The notes: generated by a model not told the origin, from the sequence alone. A DNA stretch of 64,000 bases from Sediminibacterium sp. (GCF_019264485.1 NZ_JAHVAA010000008.1:1-64000); one strand, 5' to 3'. Numbered from the stretch's first letter, positions 25,668-34,781 are shown. Numbers and translations are program-made.

Positions 25668-26364
25668 TTTTACAAACATGCACCATCCTTACAAGGGACT
25701 GGTAGTTTACCGATCGGTAGAAGAAGCACCGGATTATTATGTGGAAGCCTATGACTTCAACGATGCTGGAAAGATGGTCAACCCACATCCACTGTCCTTG
25801 CAGGAAAGCCGGCAACTGGCGGCCACCTTACAGACTTCGTCAGAATTATCGGATAGTTACCTGCAATGCCGTGAGTTAATGCCTGCTAAACTCTTGTACA
25901 CGCGTCAGGGTACCAACGGATTTGCAATCTGGTACACGCCTGCCATAACGCATTTTTTAGCATTTACACCGGACTTAAAAATACCGGATGGCGAATACCC
26001 GGTACCACCGATGCTATGGAAAGCATCCCGCACCGGTGTAACTGTGTTTGCGCTTACGAAAAATGAAACGCCGACCTTAAAAACTACGCTTTTTAAGGCT
26101 CCATTTTTCAATGTACATGACGATGGTAATGTCTGTATGGGAACGGTGGATATCGATATTGACCCACATACCCACTTGGAAGCATTTATGAGCAAATGGG
26201 AAGAGTATTTTTTCAATTCCAGGTTCTCCCATGTCCTGGGTGGTAAAAGCCCGGTAAAAGGCAACATCATTCAGCTCTGGCAATCCCTGAAAGATTCGCG
26301 CAGAAAATTTCCTGTTAGTTGTCTTCTAAAACATTCACTCACCCTTAAAAAACTGATCGCATGA
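25648..26364 (+). CDS. PRTRC system protein B (prokaryotic E2-like)
   Basis: A 238-residue protein. A start at 25648 overlaps the upstream gene by 20 bases; MHHPYKGL at 25678 is the alternative. The C-terminal half has FNVHDDGNVCMGTVDID at about 155-170. This matches the E2 core pattern H-x-N...G-x-V-C-(L/M), with C163 in the place of the E2 catalytic cysteine, in keeping with the family's assignment as prokaryotic E2 family D. PPMLWKASRTGVTVFAL precedes it. The stop overlaps the start of the ThiF gene by four bases, so E2-like and E1-like proteins are translationally coupled. Confidence 0.85.
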   Translation: MKNITTDFTNMHHPYKGLVVYRSVEEAPDYYVEAYDFNDAGKMVNPHPLSLQESRQLAATLQTSSELSDSYLQCRELMPAKLLYTRQGTNGFAIWYTPAITHFLAFTPDLKIPDGEYPVPPMLWKASRTGVTVFALTKNETPTLKTTLFKAPFFNVHDDGNVCMGTVDIDIDPHTHLEAFMSKWEEYFFNSRFSHVLGGKSPVKGNIIQLWQSLKDSRRKFPVSCLLKHSLTLKKLIA

Positions 26365-27170
26365 TTGCCCAAAAAACTGTCGTGCATTTTACGGACAACT
26401 ACCTGCTGAACCCCACTAATCCAGTAACGGTAAATCTTATTGGCGCGGGTGGAACCGGAAGCCAGGTATTGACCGCACTGGCGCGGATGAGTCATTCACT
26501 GATCGCACTTGGTCACCCCGGTTTATACGTGCGGTTATTCGATGATGATGTGATAACAAAAGCCAACCTCGGTAGGCAGCTATTTTCTAAGGCTGAATTG
26601 GGGATGCACAAGTCCGCAGCTTTGATTGCGAGGGTCAACCGGTTCTTTGGCAGTAACTGGAAAAGTGTAGCCTCCAAATATGATTGGCTACCCAATCTGA
26701 AAGAGGAATTGTTTGCCAACATCACCATTTCCTGTGTCGATACAGTGAAGGCAAGGTTTACAATTGCTACTGTATTATCTAAACTGGAAAGGCAGAACAA
26801 CGGCCCATATAAGCTCATTTACTGGATGGATTTTGGCAATGCGCAACAGACAGGACAGGTTATTTTTTCTACTGTATATCCGGTAAAGCAACCCGCTTCA
26901 CAGATGTACGAAACAGTAAGCTCTTTGCCTACTGTAACCAAACTTTTCCGCAAACAATTGAACGACGTGCAAGAAGATGATCAGCCCAGTTGTTCGATGA
27001 GCGAAGCACTTGCCAAACAGGATCTGTTTATCAACACCTCTATAAGTGCTTTGGGTTCATCTCTTCTGTGGAATTTATTCAGGGAAGGAATGACATTTTA
27101 CCGTGGCTTTTTCTTGAATTTAAAACAGTTCTCTTCTAATCCAATTCCCATCACTACTTCCAAAACCTAA
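26361..27170 (+). CDS. PRTRC system ThiF family protein (E1-like)
   Basis: A 269-residue E1/MoeB/ThiF-type adenylating enzyme. The Rossmann loop VNLIGAGGTGSQ lies at about 24-35. The ATP site is RLFDDDVITKANLGRQLF, with the D-x-D...N-x-x-R-Q signature. SKAELGMHKSAALIARVNRFFG gives the K-A helix, and TISCVDTVKARF the C-V-D motif. It lacks the zinc CxxC pairs and the C-terminal ubiquitin-fold domain of large E1s. Predicted to adenylate the glycine end of PRTRC-C and pass it to the PRTRC-B cysteine. Reaction inferred from family. Confidence 0.88.
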   Translation: MIAQKTVVHFTDNYLLNPTNPVTVNLIGAGGTGSQVLTALARMSHSLIALGHPGLYVRLFDDDVITKANLGRQLFSKAELGMHKSAALIARVNRFFGSNWKSVASKYDWLPNLKEELFANITISCVDTVKARFTIATVLSKLERQNNGPYKLIYWMDFGNAQQTGQVIFSTVYPVKQPASQMYETVSSLPTVTKLFRKQLNDVQEDDQPSCSMSEALAKQDLFINTSISALGSSLLWNLFREGMTFYRGFFLNLKQFSSNPIPITTSKT

Positions 27171-27173
27171 GCC

Positions 27174-27371
27174 ATGCAAAACCTATTATTCATGACCATG
27201 GAAGTCGATCCGAATGACCCGCCACAAGATGGACCATTTTATGTCATAGAACGGTTCCACGAACCGCAATTTGTTGTGGATGAAAAGGGTAATATAAAGT
27301 CCTTTGTTACTTACCCTGAAGCACTCGCAGAAGCAAGAGATTGCCAGAATGGCTATGTGATTGCTTTTTAG
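27174..27371 (+). CDS. Small hypothetical protein at the end of the PRTRC operon
   Basis: A 65-residue protein, three bases after the ThiF gene. FYVIERFHEPQFVVDEKGNIKSFVTYPEALAEARDCQNGYVIAF looks like a compact beta-beta-alpha domain. No family is recognised. Tight spacing supports a real gene in the same transcript. Confidence 0.6.
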   Translation: MQNLLFMTMEVDPNDPPQDGPFYVIERFHEPQFVVDEKGNIKSFVTYPEALAEARDCQNGYVIAF

Positions 27372-27422
27372 ATTCTATAAGTTGTATTTAGCTTCACAAT
27401 CGCCGATCTTTATTTACACTCA

Positions 27423-27585
27423 CTTGCCTAAAATAAAGGCAAGCCGCGCAGGATATTTCTACCCTTTCTACATTTACATTGTAATTCCGATAGAACCTGA
27501 AAAAAGGTCGCCGGGTGTTTCCGCATGGTAGCCGACTTATCGCCGGCTGCAAGATGTACAAACGTAATACGTTTGGGATCATTTG
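27423..27585. other. Candidate origin of transfer (oriT)
   Basis: The 260-base spacer upstream of mobC holds two hairpins, CTTGCCT-N7-AGGCAAG (27423-27443) and CAAACGT-AAT-ACGTTTG (near 27560-27580). On the minus strand it holds TATCCTGC (27448-27455), identical to the core of the RP4-type nic site. Position directly ahead of MobC and relaxase is where oriT normally lies. The hairpin is on the opposite side of the nic-like core from RP4, so the assignment is tentative. Confidence 0.4.
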
Positions 27586-27634
27586 ACACTCACTCGGAAC
27601 TCGTTCGTGTTGTGATTGACTGAAAACAAAAGTG

Positions 27635-28030
27635 ATGGACAAGGAAAAACGAATGATTCGAAACAAGATCATTACACTTCGCATGAATGAGGATGAGTTT
27701 TCAACCCTGGTCAAAAACCGCCAAAAGACCACTGAGAAAACAAACAGTAATTACTTACGCAAACTTGCCCTTCACAAAGCCGTAACCGTCAAAACCAGAA
27801 ACACATCAATGGATGAGCTTTCCGCAGAATTGATCATACTGCGAAAAGAAATCAATCACATCGGCCATAATTTGAACCAGGCAGTCCATAAGCTACATAC
27901 GCTGGATAAAATCCCTGAATTCCGTGTCTGGGTTACAGTTTATGAAAAGACAAGGCAGGATGTTTTATCAGTGACAGTAAAACTTTGTACTGAAATTCAA
28001 AAATGGTCAGACCAATGGTTGCAAGGATAA
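27635..28030 (+). CDS. mobC: Mobilisation relaxosome protein MobC-like
   Basis: A 131-residue relaxosome accessory protein. An N-terminal ribbon-helix-helix-like start (KIITLRMNEDEFSTLVKNRQ, then SNYLRKLALHK) is followed by the MobC core (ELSAELIILRKEINHIGHNLNQAVHKL). It binds oriT and helps the relaxase nick. ATG at 27635 is preferred to the GTG at 27632. It overlaps the relaxase gene. Confidence 0.88.
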   Translation: MDKEKRMIRNKIITLRMNEDEFSTLVKNRQKTTEKTNSNYLRKLALHKAVTVKTRNTSMDELSAELIILRKEINHIGHNLNQAVHKLHTLDKIPEFRVWVTVYEKTRQDVLSVTVKLCTEIQKWSDQWLQG

Positions 28031-29226
28031 CATTCCCGGCTTCAATTAGTGAAACACTGAACTACAATGAACACAAAGTTCAAAAAGGGGTAGCCATCTG
28101 CGTTGCAGAAAACAATTTTTTATTACCGATCACAGCCATGAATTTTTACCATAAACTTGATTGGTTCAATCAAAGGAATAAATTGAATGAACGCGCCACT
28201 ACAAAAACAATGCATGTGTCCCTGAATTTTTCGCCATCTGAAAATTTTCCAGTCGACAAGTTAAATTCAATCGCACAGGATTACATGGAACGAATCGGAT
28301 TTGGCGACCAACCCTATCTCGTTTACCAGCATAAAGATGCAGGACATCCTCACCTCCATATTGTCGCAACAACAATACGGGGAGATGGTACTCGGATCAA
28401 TACCCACAACATAGGACGTAATCAATCAGAAATGGCACGCAAACTGGTAGAGGAAAAACATGGGCTCATAAAGGCGGGGACAACGTCAAATGAACTGGCC
28501 TTGGCTGCTCCCATTCAAAACAGGTTGGAATATGGCAAATCAGAAACCAAACGAAGTATAGCCAATGTGCTGAAGCAGACCATCAATCTTTATAATTATG
28601 TTTCGCTGGCGCAGTTCAACGCGATATTGTCCAAGTTCGGTGTAAAAGCAGATCGGGGCAAGGAAGGGAGCTTTACACACCGAAAAAATGGCCTTCTGTA
28701 CCGGATGATCGATAAAGACGGGCAAGCCATCGGAATACCCATAAAAGCCAGCTCCATTGCGGGCAAACCTACCCTCGCCTATCTGGAGAATCGTTTTACC
28801 CTCAATGAAACCAATCGGGATGTTTTAAAACTGCAGCTCAAAAACAGCCTTGACAATTGCCTGATGCAGAGACCTACATCCCTTGACAAAATGATCCAAT
28901 TTCTAAGCAGCCAATCCGTCCAAACGGTTCTGCGACAAAATGCAGAAGGAAGAATCTACGGTATCACATTTGTCGACCATAAAAACAGAAGTGTTTTCAA
29001 TGGCTCAGAATTAGGCAAAGAATATAGTATAGTAGGCTTGGCTAAAAAACTGAAAACAGAGAAACAAAAAGTCATAAAGTTGATCCATACAGAACAAAAA
29101 AATGCAGAGAAAAGTGCGCAACAAATGGAAGGCCTGGTCAATGACCTACTTCAGACAGAACCTGGAACTCAGCATATCCCCTTCCAACTAAAGAAAAAGA
29201 AACGAAAAAAACAAAGAGGCATATAA
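28003..29226 (+). CDS. mobB: Relaxase / mobilisation nuclease (MobA/VirD2 type)
   Basis: A 407-residue relaxase that nicks one strand at oriT and stays bound to the 5' end. The His-rich metal site is YQHKDAGHPHLHIV (about 108-121), the HxDxxHPHLH signature. The usual catalytic Tyr probably lies in the first 100 residues (ETLNYNEHKVQKG). The C-terminal 150 residues are basic with long helices ending in a KKKKRKKQR tail. MVARITF at 28015 is the likely start; the ATG at 28003 is possible. Either way it overlaps mobC, so the pair is coupled. Confidence 0.92.
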   Translation: MVRPMVARITFPASISETLNYNEHKVQKGVAICVAENNFLLPITAMNFYHKLDWFNQRNKLNERATTKTMHVSLNFSPSENFPVDKLNSIAQDYMERIGFGDQPYLVYQHKDAGHPHLHIVATTIRGDGTRINTHNIGRNQSEMARKLVEEKHGLIKAGTTSNELALAAPIQNRLEYGKSETKRSIANVLKQTINLYNYVSLAQFNAILSKFGVKADRGKEGSFTHRKNGLLYRMIDKDGQAIGIPIKASSIAGKPTLAYLENRFTLNETNRDVLKLQLKNSLDNCLMQRPTSLDKMIQFLSSQSVQTVLRQNAEGRIYGITFVDHKNRSVFNGSELGKEYSIVGLAKKLKTEKQKVIKLIHTEQKNAEKSAQQMEGLVNDLLQTEPGTQHIPFQLKKKKRKKQRGI

Positions 29227-29242
29227 GTAAATCTATTGAGCA

Positions 29243-31204
29243 ATGGGAACAGGTGAGAATGAACAGGGTTTGCGAAAAATAGTGGACTTAAGCAGGTGGC
29301 TTTCCGTTGGCCTTCTGCTGATGCATTTTTATTACAGTTGTTATGCTGCCTTTGCAAATTGTGGTGTGCGTTCCTATTTATCAGACCATGTGTTACAGTC
29401 CATCGCAAAAACAAGGGTGTTCGAAAGCACCCTGAAAATCAAGTCGCTTATCTTAGTTCTCTTACTCATTTCCTTTCTGGGAGCAAAAGGTAAAAAAGAC
29501 CAGGAGTACAAATTAAGTGCAATTATCAGGTGGATTATTTGTGGCTTACTGTTGTTCTACCTCAGCAACTTTCTTCTCTTATCAAATTTGAGTATGGTTA
29601 CTATTGCCGCCTCTTATATCCTTACCTGTAGCACTGGATTTGGATTATTGGTATTTACAGGTGCCCGGTTGAGCCGCTTGCTCTTTGACAATTTGAAGCA
29701 GGATATTTTTAATGAAGAAAATGAAACATTTCCGCAGGAAGAGGTTCCGCATGTCAATGAATATTCAATCAACTTCACTGCACAATACCGGTTAAAAAAT
29801 AAAGTTCGTAAATCCACAATATCCTTCCCCAATCCTTTCCGTGGACTTTTGGTAACAGGCAGTCCGGGTGCAGGTAAATCATGGTTTGTGATCCTTCCCA
29901 TGATTCGCCAGTTGATCTCGAAGGGGTACACCATGTTCATTTACGACTTTAAATATGATGACTTGTCAAAAGCTGCTTATAACTGGTTGTTACAAAACAC
30001 CTCAGCGTATAAAACGCCACCTGCATTCTACGCCATCAATTTTGATAACCTCGCCTGCTCGCACAGATGCAACCCCTTGGATCCAGATTCCATGTTTGAT
30101 ATCACCGATGCCACTGAATCAGCCAGAACAATTTTACTGGGCCTCAATACCCAATGGATTAAAAAACAGGGAGATTTCTTTGTAGAATCTCCGATCAACT
30201 TTGTAACAGCCATTATCTGGTTTTTAAGAAAGTATGAAGATGGAGTATACTGTACCCTACCCCATGTGATTGAACTAATGCAGGTGGAATATGATACACT
30301 GTTCCCTGTTCTAAATGCTGAACCGGAAATTGAAGTATTTGTCAATCCCTTTATCACGGCATTCCAAAACGATGCAATGGAACAATTAGAAGGTCAGGTA
30401 GCTTCCGCCAAAATCGGAATGGCCAGACTTGCCTCCCCCCAACTTTACTGGGTGCTCTCTGGTAATGACTTCACCCTCGATATCAATTCGCCCTGGCAAC
30501 CAAAAATCGTCTGCGTGGGCAACAACCCCGACAAGCGTTCCATTTATGGAGCCGTCCTCTCCCTCTACGCCTCCCGCCTCATTAAAATCGTAAACAGAAA
30601 GGATAAGCTCAAAAGTGCCTTGGTTTTTGACGAATTCCCTACCATCTTTTTCAATGACATTGATGGGCATATCGCAACTGCCAGGAGTAACAAAGTAGCC
30701 ACCATACTTGCCGCTCAGGATTTTTCTCAGCTAAAGAAGGATTATGGTAAAGATCAGGCTGATGTAATCACCAATATTTGCGGGAATATAATTTCAGGTC
30801 AGGTAACCGGAGAAACCGCTCGATTATTATCAGAACGGTTTGGTAAGATTGTCCAGTTGCGACAAAGTATGAGTATCAATAGTAATGATACCAGCATTAG
30901 CAAATCCTGGCAAATGGATAATGCCATACCCGCCTCCAAAATTGCCACCCTCTCCTCCGGTGAATTTGTAGGAATGGTAGCAGATAATCCTGATGATAAG
31001 ATTAAGCTGAAAATGTTTCACGCAGAAATCCTACAGGATACCGAGGCAATCAACAGGGAGATGAGAGACTTTAAGGAAATCCCGCCTGTTTATAGTATTT
31101 CACAACAGGATATTCAGGATAATTTCTACCAGATCAAACTTGATATCCGGAGATTAATTGAAAATGTTGTTGCGAAACTTGAAAATGAGTCTCAAACTCG
31201 TTAA
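29243..31204 (+). CDS. Type IV coupling protein (TraG/VirD4/MobD-like)
   Basis: A 653-residue membrane ATPase that links the relaxosome to a type IV secretion channel. Three or four TM segments fill residues 12-140 (WLSVGLLLMHFYYSCYAAF, LILVLLLISFLG, WIICGLLLFYLSNFLLL, ILTCSTGFGLLVF). Walker A is LLVTGSPGAGKSWFV at about 197-211 and Walker B is ALVFDEFPTIFF near 456. The C-terminus is a VirD4-type motor domain (CGNIISGQVTGETARLLSERFGK). No mating-pore (tra) genes are present, so it would use another element's channel. Confidence 0.9.
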   Translation: MGTGENEQGLRKIVDLSRWLSVGLLLMHFYYSCYAAFANCGVRSYLSDHVLQSIAKTRVFESTLKIKSLILVLLLISFLGAKGKKDQEYKLSAIIRWIICGLLLFYLSNFLLLSNLSMVTIAASYILTCSTGFGLLVFTGARLSRLLFDNLKQDIFNEENETFPQEEVPHVNEYSINFTAQYRLKNKVRKSTISFPNPFRGLLVTGSPGAGKSWFVILPMIRQLISKGYTMFIYDFKYDDLSKAAYNWLLQNTSAYKTPPAFYAINFDNLACSHRCNPLDPDSMFDITDATESARTILLGLNTQWIKKQGDFFVESPINFVTAIIWFLRKYEDGVYCTLPHVIELMQVEYDTLFPVLNAEPEIEVFVNPFITAFQNDAMEQLEGQVASAKIGMARLASPQLYWVLSGNDFTLDINSPWQPKIVCVGNNPDKRSIYGAVLSLYASRLIKIVNRKDKLKSALVFDEFPTIFFNDIDGHIATARSNKVATILAAQDFSQLKKDYGKDQADVITNICGNIISGQVTGETARLLSERFGKIVQLRQSMSINSNDTSISKSWQMDNAIPASKIATLSSGEFVGMVADNPDDKIKLKMFHAEILQDTEAINREMRDFKEIPPVYSISQQDIQDNFYQIKLDIRRLIENVVAKLENESQTR

Positions 31205-31530
31205 AAGATAGCCGGGAGTAGATACTTTTGAGATACATTTTCCTTGTCAAACCCCCTCCGGTTGGTAAGGGGTATTGTCAAGAAAAATACAAGGATTAGA
31301 TACATCTTAGCTCTCCTACAATCGAAGCCTATTCATCTTGGTGCAGCACCCAAAGCTGCTCCCCCAAAGAGGTAAAATAAGAATTACTCTCACAAATCAC
31401 ACTTACCTTTTGTTCAGTATCGCAAATAATATAGGTTTCTTTAAGATCTAATCAAGATCAAAGCCAATTGAAAGGCTCCTGTTTTTACACTACTATTTTT
31501 TATTATTTTGGCAATTCAAAAACAACCGTA
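31205..31530. other. Spacer after the Mob genes
   Basis: About 325 bases without a clear gene. CTTGTCAAACCCCCT and AAGGGGTATTGTCAAG (31233-31272) form an imperfect hairpin that may end the mob transcript. Nothing else was recognised. The right border of the mobilisable module probably lies here or further right. Confidence 0.4.
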
Positions 31531-32337
31531 ATGTCCCATCAGAATATTCGTCTTTTCCAAGAATCTATTACGCAAGAACTAAACGTTACACAGAACCGTG
31601 TTCGTCATTTAATTGGAGATGCAAACTGGGGTGCTGAGGGGGGATATAAAGAAGCTATTTTGCGAAAAGTGATTGCTCAATTTCTTCCTGCTAATCTGAA
31701 AATCGGTACAGGATTTATATTGGGCAACAACGATCATTTACGCGGAACTGAAGGAAGAATATCAACACAACTGGACATAATAATTTATGAAGACAAAACA
31801 CCCGTTATATTCAGAGAAGGTGATTTTGTGATCTTAACTGAATCAAGTGTACGTGCGGTAATTGAAGTAAAGGCAAGTATCATAAACTATTCAGCAGAGT
31901 CCGCAAATGCATTAAATAATATCATTACAAAATTAAACAGATTAAGAGATTTTCATGGTTTCAGAGAATTACCAGGGCAACGAAAAAAGTTTATAGGTGT
32001 ATTTGTTTACAACTACAATGATACGTTTACGGCCAAAAGGGTTGATGAAGCATTAACTAATTCAAACGGCCTTATAAACCATATTTCTTTAGGACCAACC
32101 AATTTTATTAGGTATTGGGAAACTACTGAAGGTCTACATCCTCCTGTCAATAACAGAAACGGACGTTGTTATTTGAGATATCAATTAGAAAACTTATCAT
32201 TCTCCTATTTTATCTCAAACCTGTTGCATATTGTATCAGACAATGATCCCGAAGACAGGTATTGGTTCTCATTTCCCATCGCCGGAACCAAAGAAATTCA
32301 CAGGCTTGAACAAATTGTGAATCTTCCTGTCTTATAA
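31531..32337 (+). CDS. DUF6602 protein, restriction-nuclease-like fold
   Basis: A 268-residue protein from the ATG at 31531. It reads as the DUF6602 family: NRVRHLIGDANWGAEGGYKEAILRKVIAQFLPANLKIGTGFI, then TQLDIIIYEDKTPVI and SVRAVIEVKASI. The D...(E-V-K) order (LDIII ... IEVKA) is a PD-(D/E)XK-type core. DUF6602 genes occur sporadically near defence and mobile genes. It is convergent to a TIGR04141 gene. Function unproven. Confidence 0.75.
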   Translation: MSHQNIRLFQESITQELNVTQNRVRHLIGDANWGAEGGYKEAILRKVIAQFLPANLKIGTGFILGNNDHLRGTEGRISTQLDIIIYEDKTPVIFREGDFVILTESSVRAVIEVKASIINYSAESANALNNIITKLNRLRDFHGFRELPGQRKKFIGVFVYNYNDTFTAKRVDEALTNSNGLINHISLGPTNFIRYWETTEGLHPPVNNRNGRCYLRYQLENLSFSYFISNLLHIVSDNDPEDRYWFSFPIAGTKEIHRLEQIVNLPVL

Positions 32338-32694
32338 ATAAACGCACTGAATTCTTTACACAACTATCTCTATGAAACTTATTCTGGAACATGTGAAAAA
32401 GAATCGAAAAATCTGCTCAATGATTACAAGCTAATTGCGATCCCCAAGCATAAAACGATTATCGGTACAGCGCGAGAAGCATTCATTTCTGGAACAAAAT
32501 CTACCAGAGTTTATTTCTTATCACTCTGGATAAATTTTGATTGTGAAAGTATCTGCTATTTTAAAATTCTTTTAATAGTTACAAACAGTACATTATTTCA
32601 TTACAAAATGCATAACGAAATTGCTTACAAATGTTTACTTCAATTTTCTGTAACCCTTTATATTCTCCAAAATGTAGAAAGCACATTTCCATAG
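32338..32694 (+). other. In-frame open extension after the DUF6602 stop
   Basis: After the TAA at 32335-32337 the same frame stays open for 118 codons to a TAG at 32692. It has few start codons and an AT-biased composition (YYFLSLWINFD..., LLQFSVTLYILQN). It may be a lost C-terminal domain of the DUF6602 gene or chance in AT-rich DNA. The 360-base gap otherwise shows nothing. Confidence 0.3.
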
Positions 32695-32696
32695 AA

Positions 32697-34463
32697 CTAC
32701 TTTGTATTTAACTGAATGATTTTAAAATCGAAACCCATACTCCGTATCTCTTTGCGTAATTCCAAAATGGAATATTTAGCGATGTTGGATTTGAAAAGTT
32801 CGACATTCCTTTTGAGGCTGCGGGCTGCTCCTGCAGTATCAGCGAATGCAAGACAAAAGCAAATATTTTTATTAAGTTTTTTCTCAAATACAGTTTTTAA
32901 TCCGCGTGGATTAAAAACCTGAGTTGCCATTTTTTGCATAAAAGGGCTTTTGCTTTTTGCTCCACGCTTGACGGCTTCTTCAATCTGCTTTACATACACA
33001 TAACCAGCCGTCTTATCCTGACTGATCCGTCGTGCAGCCATCAACACCTGTGAAGCAAGGTCACGGATCCTGTTGTCAAACCCTTTTTTTACATGGATGA
33101 GATGAACAAAGGTATCATCGAATTTCATTATGTCGCAAAACTCAATATTCTCAGGTGTGATCGTATCGAATACGTAGGTTTTGTCGCTCCCGATAAAATC
33201 TTCGTTGTAGTCCCGCTCTAAGCTGTGAACGGAAAAAGGTTCTGTCAGAAGTGTTTCATCAAGGCACTGAGCAATCATTTCTTTGCATTCTAAATTGAGC
33301 ATTTCAATAAAATCAGGTTTTATCCTATACCAATCCCCGTCAATCAAAAAATAGGTCTGTTCGTTGTACGTGATCTCTCCGTGAAGGTGTTCAAAGAGGT
33401 TTCCACCCGTTAAGGTCTCTCCAGCCTCATCCCTGCTATATAAATAATTCTCGAGAAGCGAATACTTGAAATGGAGTTCGGTATCATGCAGCAGCCTCCC
33501 GGCTTTATTCAAACTCTTCAGTATTTCATCGAAGGACATTGGGTTATCAAACTCAACAGGGCTTTCCGAATTGGGGGAAATGAATGTAGAAGCAGTCAGA
33601 AACTTTTCAAAATCCTTATGGCAAAAATCAAAATCGGATAAGATACCAGCCTGGTAATTATTGTACAACAGCAAAATTAATGCCTCGTTGAGATATGCGA
33701 TCGTCGCAGTATTGGTTTTCTTCTTTTTTGAGATTAGTTCAACGTGGTTGATGGAGAAATTGGCTTTCTTGTCTATGATCTCATCCAGCTTTGCTACAAT
33801 TTTCAAAAACGTGGGAAAGTCGATTGTCTTGCTGATTTTGAATGAAGTTTTAGCAAGGCAGCCCGAAGTATTCCTCTTTAATTCCAGCTCGTTGAAACCA
33901 AAAAACGTAGTTAGGATTTTTTTATCAAGGTCTGCTTTCACCTCTTTATAAATAATACCGAATTGAGTATCGTCCGAAAGCCTTTGATCGCCGCGGTAAA
34001 ATCTGCTCTGTCCAATCACGGCCCCGGTAACACCCCTGTTCTGAATGTATTTGATAACCTTGCTGTTTTTTTCAATCAGTCTAGTCAGGATTTCAATTCC
34101 GAATGTCTGGTCAGCAAACCGATCGATCTCCTGGGAAGCGAAACCGCCACAGATCGCAAAAATTCTTTGTTTGTACCCAACAAAAAGAATGAAAGCATGT
34201 GATACGTTGATGTAAGACCTAATAAAGGAATCTGGACGCAGTATCGGGCCGAGGAATGAACGCCAAGCTGGCGGGTTTTCATTCCTAGCTCTGTACAAAC
34301 GCAATGAATACCCCGCAAATTTGGCAATATCCAGTTCTTCATCATATCGATCATCCTTTGTACGGGACATAATAAGTTCGACGATCTCATCATATGTTTC
34401 TTCCTTGAAAAGCGATTGATCAATAAGATAAATGCTTACTTGCATAGTTTCCTTTGCTGCCAT
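32697..34463 (-). CDS. TIGR04141 / DUF6119 sporadically distributed protein
   Basis: A 588-residue soluble protein. The start (MQVSIYLIDQSLFKEETYDEIVEL) and body (LFVGYKQRIFAICGGFASQEIDRFADQTFGIEIL, SKVIKYIQNRGVTGAVIGQSRFYRGDQRLSDD) follow the TIGR04141 family, which has a patchy distribution in bacterial islands. LLTGGNLFEHLHGEITYNEQTYFLIDGDWYRI and VYVKQIEEAVKRGAKSKS are later landmarks. The C-terminal CFCLAFAD..LELRKEIRSMGF may be nuclease-related but lacks a clear catalytic set. The family is suspected to act in phage defence or restriction; that is inference from its distribution. Start 34445 is an alternative. Confidence 0.75.
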   Translation of the reverse strand: MAAKETMQVSIYLIDQSLFKEETYDEIVELIMSRTKDDRYDEELDIAKFAGYSLRLYRARNENPPAWRSFLGPILRPDSFIRSYINVSHAFILFVGYKQRIFAICGGFASQEIDRFADQTFGIEILTRLIEKNSKVIKYIQNRGVTGAVIGQSRFYRGDQRLSDDTQFGIIYKEVKADLDKKILTTFFGFNELELKRNTSGCLAKTSFKISKTIDFPTFLKIVAKLDEIIDKKANFSINHVELISKKKKTNTATIAYLNEALILLLYNNYQAGILSDFDFCHKDFEKFLTASTFISPNSESPVEFDNPMSFDEILKSLNKAGRLLHDTELHFKYSLLENYLYSRDEAGETLTGGNLFEHLHGEITYNEQTYFLIDGDWYRIKPDFIEMLNLECKEMIAQCLDETLLTEPFSVHSLERDYNEDFIGSDKTYVFDTITPENIEFCDIMKFDDTFVHLIHVKKGFDNRIRDLASQVLMAARRISQDKTAGYVYVKQIEEAVKRGAKSKSPFMQKMATQVFNPRGLKTVFEKKLNKNICFCLAFADTAGAARSLKRNVELFKSNIAKYSILELRKEIRSMGFDFKIIQLNTK

Positions 34464-34781
34464 GCACTTCGTTTTGATAAGGAAATGAGGTGTGTTAACA
34501 CAGGATATTGGTCGGCAGGTTTGCCAAAAAGGGGGGAATGGTAAATTTAGGTTTTTTTTTTTAATACGGCATAAGAATCTGAATGAGGACTTCTCGTTAC
34601 TTCGAGCCCCATAAATGTTAAGTTTCCTGCCAGTTATTTTTTCTGCTCACTAAACATCACTTTTCGTTTCTGTATAGCAAATAAGATTTGAGCATTTTCG
34701 GGGCTAGCATTATCGTGTTCCTAATTAATACCAGCTAAAAGCATTATATCTGAAATAAAGCGGTTCGAAAATTCCCAACCT
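34464..34781. other. AT-rich spacer left of the tRNA-like repeats
   Basis: About 320 bases with no gene. A T-run of 13 (about 34548-34562) follows a weak hairpin GGTTTGCC/GGCAAACC-type stretch, possibly an upstream promoter region for the minus-strand DUF6119 gene. The sequence GGTTCGAAAATTCCC at 34763 looks like a decayed T-arm. Confidence 0.35.

Larger units (their letters stand above)
17852..31204. mobile_element. Mobilisable plasmid-type module (PRTRC cassette plus Mob genes)
   Basis: A continuous block of genes typical of plasmids and mobilisable islands of Bacteroidota: Xre regulator, two SSBs, two TnsA-like nucleases, RadC-like JAB, DUF932, DUF3560, PRTRC proteins, MobC, relaxase and coupling protein. 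No integrase, transposase, replication initiator, partition gene or mating-pore genes are seen, so transfer would need a helper and integration would need an outside enzyme or an event now lost. The ends are set by gene content only; no attachment direct repeats were found. Confidence 0.7.
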
